A DNA stretch of 41,244 nucleotides from an uncultured Acinetobacter sp. (GTDB lineage: Bacteria > Pseudomonadota > Gammaproteobacteria > Pseudomonadales > Moraxellaceae). Positions within the stretch are counted from its first letter, which is position 1; every line of letters begins with the position of its first letter. A program made the translations under genes and the position numbers. Shown in pieces: positions 28,184-35,474 of the stretch. The notes under the pieces are model-generated. The model did no database searches. It saw only the letters and a program-made list of their open reading frames with translations, and was not told where the DNA came from. The DNA is taken from assembly GCF_947624825.1 (NCBI RefSeq), contig NZ_CANQLZ010000023.1, positions 1 to 41,244 on the forward strand, given 5' to 3'.

Positions 28184-28944
28184 AGCCATGCTTTGGTGTC
28201 ATCCGCCACGGCATGTCCTTGGGTCACATGCATAATCATGGCATGCGCAATACTGCCTGCAAATGGAATCTCAGGCAGTTGATCAAATTTAAAAAAGGCG
28301 GCATCGCTAATTTCATCTTCTTGCAGGACTAAATCACCGCCTGCATATTCAGCACGAAAGGCGAGCATCAGATTGCTTGGAAATGGCCAAGGTTGGCTGG
28401 CTAAGTATTGTAAGTTTTTCACGTCAATACCCACCTCTTCTAAAGTTTCACGACGTACCGCTTCTTCGAGTGTTTCACCAACTTCCACAAAACCTGCAAT
28501 GAGGCCATAGACTGGGCGAGGGTTGCGCGCATTTTTAGCCAATAAGACTTCGTTGTCGCCACGGGTAATAATGGTAATCACGCAAGGCTGTACCCGTGGA
28601 TACTGATGATACTGGCAACTTGGGCAGACCATGGCAAATTCATGCGTATGGACTTGGGTTTTTTCGCCACAATGGCTACAAAAACGATGATTGCGGCGCC
28701 ACTCTAACAGTTGCACGGCACGGCTAGCATCTTCAAATTGTTTTTTACTCCAAAGGGTCAATAACTGCCGAATGGGCACCAATTGAAAGCCTTCAGGAAT
28801 CACGTCATTGGGACTTAAATCACGGGCAATGACATCATTGTTGCTATTTAAGTCCAAATCATCGCTTAATCGTTCAACCTCAGGCAATTGAAAGTTTTGA
28901 TCGACCAACAGTTGTTGTTGATGAAAGATATAAGCGATAGACAT
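28180..28944 (-). CDS. nudC: NADH pyrophosphatase / NAD-capped RNA hydrolase NudC
   Basis: This encodes a 254-residue Nudix hydrolase. A zinc ribbon (CSHCGE ... CPSC) precedes the Nudix box GFVEVGETLEEAVRRETLEE, and the NudC-specific SQPWPFPSNLML follows it; E. coli NudC has the same SQPWPFP motif. The enzyme cleaves NADH and removes NAD caps from RNA 5' ends. The ATG overlaps the upstream fimL-like stop in TAATG, so the pair is coupled. It is convergent with and overlaps the hydrolase gene. Confidence 0.94.
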   Translation of the reverse strand: MSIAYIFHQQQLLVDQNFQLPEVERLSDDLDLNSNNDVIARDLSPNDVIPEGFQLVPIRQLLTLWSKKQFEDASRAVQLLEWRRNHRFCSHCGEKTQVHTHEFAMVCPSCQYHQYPRVQPCVITIITRGDNEVLLAKNARNPRPVYGLIAGFVEVGETLEEAVRRETLEEVGIDVKNLQYLASQPWPFPSNLMLAFRAEYAGGDLVLQEDEISDAAFFKFDQLPEIPFAGSIAHAMIMHVTQGHAVADDTKAWL

Positions 28945-30584
28945 TAGGCGGCATTCTTCAGTTTTTGACTATTTTGCAATGCTACATCAAACATGCTGTG
29001 GAGAACAGGTTGTTTGTTTTTAAGATTATCTACAAACAAATCGGCGCTGGCCAAAGGTTCAAGTACCGCATCCATTTCATGGGCCGCAATGGTTTGTGAT
29101 GCATTGAAACGTGCCTGTACAAAGTCTGCGGCAAGTGACAAAGAGCGTTGACCTTGATCGGCATTTAAGAATAACAACGCGCCACCAATTTCACGCAATT
29201 GTGAAGGAATCGCTTCAAGTGATGCAAGGTCTTGATCATGTACATATTGCACCAATGTTTGGCTAGACAACTCAATTAAAGCTTTGGTTTCACTGAGCAA
29301 TACCGCATGGGCATCATCCAAACGATCCAAAGAGATATTGAGATTATGTACACTTAATTGCAAACGACTTGAGGTATGTTGACGCTCTAAAATACCAATT
29401 GAGTTCATGGCAGATTGAATGCAACCCATGACTTGTTCAGCAAAACTTGGATCTTTGAGATTGGCAGGATTAAAAGCTTGCGCTTGACGACGTAAATCTT
29501 GCGCTGCATCTTTTAAATCAAGTACCACCAATACATTGGCCAACTCTTCAAATTTATTAACTAATTCTTGGGCTTTTTCTGGTGGCATGTTTTGGAAATT
29601 ATATTCAATATCATTGCGTAATTGGCTAATTTCTTGGCGCAATAATTCGCTAATGGTATGAATAGTATCAAAATCTGGGCCATATAAATGGCGACTAAAC
29701 ACCTGTAATTGAGTGTCGGTGAGTAAGTCTTCACTGGCACCTAATTGCTCACGAATTTGCTGTGCAGTGTCATTGTCTTGGCTAATACATAAACTTAATA
29801 CATTGGCAAGGCTTGGCACAGTTGCGCTATAAGCCTGCGGTTGTTGTACAAACGCGGCAATGTGACGTTCAATTTGAATTAAGCTACGCAAACGAGGCTG
29901 TGACAGACGAATCTGATCCATATGTTCAAATGCTAAAAGCACCAATTGCCAATATTGTTGACTTGGCGTATCAGTGCTCATAGAGGCCATATAGGCGCCC
30001 ACAATTTTTAAAGCTTGCAAATCTAAATCATTGTGCTGTTGGGTGAGGATATTGACCAAAGACAATTTATATAGACGATGTACAAAGTTTGATTTTTCTA
30101 AATCAGGTGCGAGTGGTAAATTAAAATTCGGTTGCATGCACGCCAATAAATATTCAATTTGATGACCATCTTGGGTCAAAGGACGCCCTAAAGCCAATTC
30201 CAGTTTGTTGAGTGTACTGAGTAAAAATTGTGGCACTTGTACTTCACGCAAACAAATAAACTCAATATAGCGTTTAAGTAAACTTGTACCATCACTTAAC
30301 GCCACCACATCTGGTAGATGAATGTTGTGCGGTGCTTGCATGATATGACGCATTAAGTCGGCACAGTATTGCGCCACTTTTGCCACGCTTTGCATGTCAA
30401 TTAAAGCCAAAACTTGCGCGCATTGATCAAATTGATTTAATGCATCTTCAATGCCAAAAGGCAGGCTTTGATCTTCAACCAAGCTGTTAACGGCTGCTTC
30501 AACCAAATCAATGGAGCTGTCTACTTCATTTTTTATTATTAGTAGCGCTGTTGGGTCGAAATGAATAGAGGTTTGGTAAGACAT
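28944..30584 (-). CDS. FimL-like protein (ChpA N-terminal homologue)
   Basis: This encodes a 546-residue soluble, mostly helical protein. It starts MSYQTSIHFDPTALLIIKNEVD and resembles the N-terminal half of ChpA/FimL, with repeated Hpt-like helical bundles but no obvious conserved phospho-His (no HxxKG-type motif). In Pseudomonas and Acinetobacter, FimL is linked to type IV pilus function, twitching and cAMP signalling. No pil or chp gene lies nearby. A 7-bp-arm palindrome lies 35 bases upstream. Its stop and the nudC ATG share TAATG. The assignment is by overall resemblance; there is no diagnostic motif. Confidence 0.65.
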   Translation of the reverse strand: MSYQTSIHFDPTALLIIKNEVDSSIDLVEAAVNSLVEDQSLPFGIEDALNQFDQCAQVLALIDMQSVAKVAQYCADLMRHIMQAPHNIHLPDVVALSDGTSLLKRYIEFICLREVQVPQFLLSTLNKLELALGRPLTQDGHQIEYLLACMQPNFNLPLAPDLEKSNFVHRLYKLSLVNILTQQHNDLDLQALKIVGAYMASMSTDTPSQQYWQLVLLAFEHMDQIRLSQPRLRSLIQIERHIAAFVQQPQAYSATVPSLANVLSLCISQDNDTAQQIREQLGASEDLLTDTQLQVFSRHLYGPDFDTIHTISELLRQEISQLRNDIEYNFQNMPPEKAQELVNKFEELANVLVVLDLKDAAQDLRRQAQAFNPANLKDPSFAEQVMGCIQSAMNSIGILERQHTSSRLQLSVHNLNISLDRLDDAHAVLLSETKALIELSSQTLVQYVHDQDLASLEAIPSQLREIGGALLFLNADQGQRSLSLAADFVQARFNASQTIAAHEMDAVLEPLASADLFVDNLKNKQPVLHSMFDVALQNSQKLKNAA

Positions 30585-30619
30585 AGATCTGCACCTATCC
30601 TAAAAGTTTTATCCGTAAG

Positions 30620-30635
30620 GTGTGCTCAAGCACAC
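30620..30635. promoter_or_regulatory. Palindrome upstream of the fimL-like gene
   Basis: GTGTGCT, two bases, then AGCACAC forms a perfect 7-bp inverted repeat, about 35 bases before the fimL-like start. It could be an operator or a leader hairpin. The TGTG and CACA halves are 2 bases closer than in a CRP/Vfr site. Confidence 0.4.
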
Positions 30636-30708
30636 AGAATGTTTATGTGTTTCACTATAACGTAACTCTTTTATAATTAAATACAAAAGAGTGACAAAAA
30701 TTAAGCTT

Positions 30709-32064
30709 TTATTTGGCGAAAAGGCAATTTTCGCCATGTTTTTCAAAATATTGTTTGACCCAGTTCTCATGTTGCTCAAGTTCTTGGGGCGATGGTAAAA
30801 CCACCAATAAGCCATCACCTTCTACCACGCGTCCGCCGCCGGCATTGTATTCTTCGCTGTGCGATAAAGCTTCGATGTCAAAAGCCACCTGACCACCGGT
30901 CATGGCCAAATAAACATCTGCTAAAATTTCAGCATCGAGTAAAGCACCGTGGAAAGTACGATCACGCTCTTTAATTTCATAGCGCCGTGCTAAAGCATCA
31001 AGTGAGTTTTTCTGCCCCGGATGTTTAGCTTTGGCCATTGCCAAGGTATCGGTGACGCTACACACCGCAGAGAGTTTACCTAAACCCACCCGTTCAAACT
31101 CCATATCTAAGAAGTTCATATCAAAGGTGGCGTTATGAGCAATGATTTCGGCGCCTTTTAAGTATTCATATAAGACGTCGGAAATTTGGGCGTATTTAGG
31201 CTTATCTTTTAAAAATTCATCGGAAATACCGTGGATGTTTTCAGATTCACCGACTGGCTTTTCAGGATTAATATAAATATGGATTGAGCGACCGGTGAGT
31301 TTACGGTTGATCATTTCAATGGCGCCGACTTCGACAATTCGGTCACCATCTTGGAAATAAAAACCGGTGGTTTCGGTATCTAAAATAAATTGGCGCGGGC
31401 CATGTAACTGTAATTTAGCCTCAGTCATCACAATCTGTGGATGTACTGACGAGGTTAATTTAGACTCGGTTTCGGTTTCGGTTTCGGTTTCGGTTTCGGT
31501 TTCGGTTTCGGTTTCGGTTTCGGTTTCGGTTTCGGTTTCGGTTTCGGTTTCATCTAAATGATCATCAACCAGATCAAAACCAAAAGGGTCATCTAAGAGC
31601 CAATCAGGTTCGTTGTTAGGTTGAGGTGTGCTTTTGCCACGCGCCGTTTGATCGGCACCTAAATTGGCCAATTGATCCGCCATTTCGTTGCCTGGATTGC
31701 CGGCATGACCTTTGACCCAACGCCAATCTATATCACGTCCTTGAGTAATCTGATCTAAAGCTTGCCAAAGATCTGGATTTTTAACGTTTTTCCAATTTTT
31801 CTTTTTCCACCCCACAATCCATTCGGTAATGCCTTTTTGCACATAGGTGGAATCTGTCCAAATAATGAGTTTGGCATGGGCAGGACATGCGCGAATCCCT
31901 TCAATGGCGGCGGTGAGTTCCATACGGTTGTTGGTGGTGTCAAATTCGCCACCGCAATATTTTTGCTCAGACTGATCAGCATAAATGAGATACGCACCCC
32001 AACCGCCTAGGCCAGGATTGCCACGGCAAGCGCCATCTACATATAGGGTGATTGTTTCAGTCAT
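30709..32064 (-). CDS. RNase HI - DNA polymerase III epsilon fusion with (Glu-Thr)n linker
   Basis: This encodes a 451-residue two-domain protein. Residues 3-145 are RNase HI, with active residues Asp10, Glu49, Asp71 and Asp130 and the accessory His120. Residues 224-395 are the epsilon proofreading exonuclease: ExoI Asp229/Glu231 (LDTETTG), ExoII Asp315 (HNATFD), ExoIII His372/Asp377. The MTGGQVAF segment matches the start of the epsilon clamp-binding region, and the end resembles the alpha-binding tail. Residues 172-200 are a perfect Glu-Thr repeat. E. coli has rnhA and dnaQ as adjacent separate genes; here they are one. I recall such a fusion in Acinetobacter, but not this repeat. The ATG was preferred over an upstream TTG. 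Confidence 0.94.
   Translation of the reverse strand: MTETITLYVDGACRGNPGLGGWGAYLIYADQSEQKYCGGEFDTTNNRMELTAAIEGIRACPAHAKLIIWTDSTYVQKGITEWIVGWKKKNWKNVKNPDLWQALDQITQGRDIDWRWVKGHAGNPGNEMADQLANLGADQTARGKSTPQPNNEPDWLLDDPFGFDLVDDHLDETETETETETETETETETETETETETETESKLTSSVHPQIVMTEAKLQLHGPRQFILDTETTGFYFQDGDRIVEVGAIEMINRKLTGRSIHIYINPEKPVGESENIHGISDEFLKDKPKYAQISDVLYEYLKGAEIIAHNATFDMNFLDMEFERVGLGKLSAVCSVTDTLAMAKAKHPGQKNSLDALARRYEIKERDRTFHGALLDAEILADVYLAMTGGQVAFDIEALSHSEEYNAGGGRVVEGDGLLVVLPSPQELEQHENWVKQYFEKHGENCLFAK
31467..31550. repeat. Hexanucleotide tandem repeat, 14 perfect copies
   Basis: CGGTTT on the plus strand (GAAACC on the coding strand) repeats 14 times without a mismatch over 84 bases. It lies inside the rnhA-dnaQ fusion and encodes alternating Glu and Thr. 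The unit is a multiple of three, so changes in copy number keep the frame. Confidence 0.97.
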
Positions 32065-32140
32065 AATGTAATCCGTAGTCCACAACAGGAAAAGTGCAAG
32101 TTCAACATTGTAAACTGAAAAAGTGACCGATGTTACGCTT

Positions 32141-32165
32141 AGCCGACTCGAAGCGGCTTTTTTTT
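32141..32165 (+). terminator. Terminator-like hairpin upstream of mltD
   Basis: A 5-bp stem AGCCG / CGGCT is followed by eight T on the plus strand. It lies between divergent rnhA-dnaQ and mltD, upstream of the mltD promoter, where no plus-strand gene is known. Confidence 0.5.
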
Positions 32166-32209
32166 AAATTCTTGTAACATTAATCCTCAAATCGCGCTAA
32201 ATTATCCCC

Positions 32210-32237
32210 TTGAGTCTAGGGCATGCTCCTCTACAAT
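32210..32237 (+). promoter_or_regulatory. Promoter of the mltD-yej operon
   Basis: TTGAGT and TACAAT are separated by 16 bases. Transcription would start about 40 bases before the mltD start codon. Confidence 0.6.
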
Positions 32238-32285
32238 GACCACGCTCAACAATAATTTTTAGTCGTAGTTTTTGGATTCTTGTGT

Positions 32286-35200
32286 ATGTATAAAGCAACC
32301 ACGCACCTGTGGCAGTCAAAAGGGCCTTTATTTAAACTGACCGTATTGGGTTCAGCATTCGTTGCTTTGGGGATTAGTGGTTGTTCATCTACACCGTCGT
32401 CATCGTCCAGCCAAAAAATACAACAAACTCAAATGTTGGGCGCCAACGGCATGGATGGCTTAGAAGATTTACTCTCTGCCACCGACATGCGTGCAGTAGA
32501 AGGTGATCGTCTATTGGTACTCAAACATGGCGATGTATGGAAACGTATGTTGGTCGGTTTTGATATGGATTTAAGCCGCCGTGATTCACGTATTGAAGCG
32601 CAGCGTGGTTGGTTTATTTCTCGTCAACCGTATATTGATCGTTTAAGTGCGCGTGCTTCGCGTTATTTGTATCATACGGTCAAAGAAGCCGAGCGCCGTG
32701 GTTTACCAACTGAATTGGCATTACTGCCGATTATTGAAAGCTCTTATGACCCTGCAGCAACCAGTTCAGCAGCAGCTGCGGGGCTTTGGCAGTTTATTCC
32801 AAGCACCGGTAAAATTTATGGTTTAAAGCAAACCAGTCAATACGATGGGCGCCGTGATGTGGTGGAATCGACCCGTGCGGCATATGAATTTTTAGGCAGT
32901 TTATATAATCAATTTGGCTCATGGGAATTGGCATTGGCATCTTACAATGCGGGTCCTGGGCGTATTCAACAAGCCATTAACCGTAATAAAGCAGCAGGCT
33001 TGCCAACCGATTATTGGTCACTGAAATTACCACAAGAAACCATGTACTATGTACCGCGTTTTCTTGCTGTGGCACAAATTATTAAAAATCCAAGTGCTTA
33101 TAATGTGACCTTGCCATCTATTGCCAATCGTCCGCATTTTCGTGAAATTCAAGTCGGTCCTGTGGCGCTCAATGACATTGCGCGTATTACTGGTTTAAGT
33201 CGTGCTGAGTTGTATCAACTTAACCCTGGGCATCGTGGGGAATATGTAGATGCAAGCAGCCCAATGCGTATTTTAATTCCTGCAGATTTAAGCCCAACCA
33301 TTGATGCGCGTTTAAAAACCTTACATGGGGGGCAGGCTAATTTGGTGGCAAGCGCCCCAAGTACCACGCCAAGCGGTTCGTTTAAACCTGTAACACCAAC
33401 TAAAGCGGCACCACCTCCGATTATTACCAGCAGTCAAACAGTGACTCAAAGCACAACCACTACTCGACCAAGCGCGACCACACCAAAAGGTTCAGCAGCC
33501 TTGGCAGCTTTTGCCAGCAATATGGATGTGCCAAGTGCACCACGTATTCCAGTGGCGGTTACCCCCGCGGCAAATGTGCAGCCAGTACGTACTGAACCAG
33601 CTTTAAGTGCGGCAGAACGTGAAAAAGTTTTAGCTGCGCTTGCTTTAGAAGAACAAGCTCAAGTTGCGGCAGCTTCGCAGCCCGTTGCCTCGCAAGCTGA
33701 GCAAGCTCAAGTTGTGGCTGAGTTAAAACAAATCACGCCACAGGGCACTGAAATTGTTGATCCAGTGGATGGTAAAATTAAGCTTACCGCCTTACAAACC
33801 AGTCAATCCATTGCAGAGCAAAGCGGTCAAGAGCTTAAAAAAGGCTTCTCTTATCCAAAAGGTGTGGCTGATAACACCAGTCCAACTTCAGAAGAAGCCA
33901 AGTTAAATCAGGGCAAAAATGTCATTCGTACTGCATCAGACATTGTGGTGGTACCACCAAAAGGCAAACGCAGTACTTATGTGGTGATGCCAGGTGACAA
34001 TCTGCAAATGATCGCCATGAAAAATGGCGTGAACTGGCGCGATGTTGCCAATTGGAACCAAATTGATCCAAATGCAGTACTGTATGTAGGCACTACGATT
34101 TATTTATATGATGCCAAGCCAGTTGCAGCAACGCCTGAAGCAGTGAAACCTAAAAGTGTACCTTATGTATACACGGTACGTGCCAACGATACCTTAAGCG
34201 GTATTGCGGCTGAATATGGGCTAAGCCTTAAACAATTGGCAGATTACAATAATTTAACCGTGACGAGTGGGATTTTTTCAGGACAAAAACTGCAGCTAAA
34301 AGACAACCCACAAGCTAAAAAAGTTGAAGTTGAACAACCAAGTGCTAGTAAGATCAAGACAAAAAGCTATACCGTACAACGTGGTGAATACTTAGCAGTT
34401 TTGGCAGATCGTTATGCTTTATCTAATCAAGCATTGGCAGATTTAACTGTAGGTTTGACGGCAAATAGTCAACTCATGGCAGGTCAAAAAATTAATGTGC
34501 CTTTAACTGAAGCTGTGGCCAATACCACACCAAGCGTGGCTCAAGACAAAGTTGACAGCAAAGCGCTCAAACCGAATATCAAACTTGAAGCCTATACAGT
34601 AAAACGCGGCGATAGTTTATATAGCATTGCCAGTCAAGCCAAACTCAGTGTGGCTGAACTTGCAGCACTGAATGACATGGCAGCCAATCAAAGTTTATAC
34701 GCAGGGCAAACTTTACAAGTGCCATTAGGTTATCAAGTGCCTGAGCAATATACAGTACAAGCCGGCGATACTTTAACGGGCATTGCCAATCGTTATGATT
34801 TAAGCATGGATGAGATTGCCAACTGGAATGGTCTGGGGCGCAATAGTGGTTTACGTGCAGGCCAGCGTCTGAGTTTAAGCCCTGAAGCAGAAAAAAGTAC
34901 GCCTGTTGCTCCTGCTAAAGCTAAGACCAATAACACCTCAAAAATGCCTGAAGTATATGTGGTGAAAAGTGGTGACAACTTAACTAGTATTGCAGCCAAA
35001 TACCACTTGCAAGTGAGCTATTTAATGCAACTTAATGACTTAACTAGCAGCATTGTACGCGTCGGGCAACGTTTAAAACTTGATGGTGAGCTTGAAGCCA
35101 AAGCTGAGCAAAAAGTTGAAAAAACAGCTGCGCCAATAAGCAATAAAACGGTCATTAAAAACAGCCGTACCGAAACCTATACAGTAAAATCTGGTGAATC

Positions 35201-35465
35201 TTTATATGCCATTGCCAAGCGTTTAGAGATGTCGTCATCTGAATTGGCAAGCTTAAATAACTTAAGCAGCAACGCCAGTTTACGTGTGGGGCAAAGCATT
35301 CACATTCCAAAGAAATTTACCGATTATCGAGTGAAAAGCGGTGATACTTTAATTGGTTTGGCAAGTCGTTATGGCTTAGCGCAAAATGCTTTGGCTGAAT
35401 TGAATGATTTGACCCCAAATACTCAATTGCGCATTGGGCAAGTGATTCAAGTGCCAAATCTTTAA
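32286..35465 (+). CDS. mltD: MltD-type membrane-bound lytic murein transglycosylase with eight LysM repeats
   Basis: This encodes a 1059-residue lipoprotein. The signal peptide ends in the lipobox ISGC (Cys33), anchoring it to the outer membrane. Residues about 105-300 form the family 1 transglycosylase domain, with catalytic Glu151 in LPIIESSYDP, then SAAAAGLWQFIPSTG and ASYNAGPGR. Residues about 340-560 are a Ser/Thr/Ala/Pro-rich linker. From about 563 to the end come eight LysM peptidoglycan-binding repeats (YTVxxGDxLxxIA pattern), against two in E. coli MltD (452 residues). The ATG was taken; a TTG two codons earlier is possible. The stop is 9 bases before yejA. Confidence 0.94.
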   Translation: MYKATTHLWQSKGPLFKLTVLGSAFVALGISGCSSTPSSSSSQKIQQTQMLGANGMDGLEDLLSATDMRAVEGDRLLVLKHGDVWKRMLVGFDMDLSRRDSRIEAQRGWFISRQPYIDRLSARASRYLYHTVKEAERRGLPTELALLPIIESSYDPAATSSAAAAGLWQFIPSTGKIYGLKQTSQYDGRRDVVESTRAAYEFLGSLYNQFGSWELALASYNAGPGRIQQAINRNKAAGLPTDYWSLKLPQETMYYVPRFLAVAQIIKNPSAYNVTLPSIANRPHFREIQVGPVALNDIARITGLSRAELYQLNPGHRGEYVDASSPMRILIPADLSPTIDARLKTLHGGQANLVASAPSTTPSGSFKPVTPTKAAPPPIITSSQTVTQSTTTTRPSATTPKGSAALAAFASNMDVPSAPRIPVAVTPAANVQPVRTEPALSAAEREKVLAALALEEQAQVAAASQPVASQAEQAQVVAELKQITPQGTEIVDPVDGKIKLTALQTSQSIAEQSGQELKKGFSYPKGVADNTSPTSEEAKLNQGKNVIRTASDIVVVPPKGKRSTYVVMPGDNLQMIAMKNGVNWRDVANWNQIDPNAVLYVGTTIYLYDAKPVAATPEAVKPKSVPYVYTVRANDTLSGIAAEYGLSLKQLADYNNLTVTSGIFSGQKLQLKDNPQAKKVEVEQPSASKIKTKSYTVQRGEYLAVLADRYALSNQALADLTVGLTANSQLMAGQKINVPLTEAVANTTPSVAQDKVDSKALKPNIKLEAYTVKRGDSLYSIASQAKLSVAELAALNDMAANQSLYAGQTLQVPLGYQVPEQYTVQAGDTLTGIANRYDLSMDEIANWNGLGRNSGLRAGQRLSLSPEAEKSTPVAPAKAKTNNTSKMPEVYVVKSGDNLTSIAAKYHLQVSYLMQLNDLTSSIVRVGQRLKLDGELEAKAEQKVEKTAAPISNKTVIKNSRTETYTVKSGESLYAIAKRLEMSSSELASLNNLSSNASLRVGQSIHIPKKFTDYRVKSGDTLIGLASRYGLAQNALAELNDLTPNTQLRIGQVIQVPNL
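33973..35459 (+). repeat. Array of eight LysM-encoding repeats
   Basis: Eight divergent copies of a roughly 45-codon LysM unit encode the C-terminal half of MltD. Each begins near a Y-V-V-x-x-G-D motif and ends near G-Q-x-L/I-x-V/L. Copies 1 and 6 are the most divergent. The copies differ enough that they are old duplications, unlike the perfect hexanucleotide array. Confidence 0.88.
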
Positions 35466-35474
35466 GGATTGATC

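Noticed and set aside
31467..31550. CRISPR array
   Set aside because: The repeat unit is 6 bases with no spacers and is translated in frame; it is a microsatellite.
31367..31561. Plus-strand frame encoding a long Ser-Val repeat opposite the rnhA-dnaQ array
   Set aside because: It exists only because the hexanucleotide repeat is open on both strands; it has no ribosome site, and the other strand carries two intact enzyme domains.
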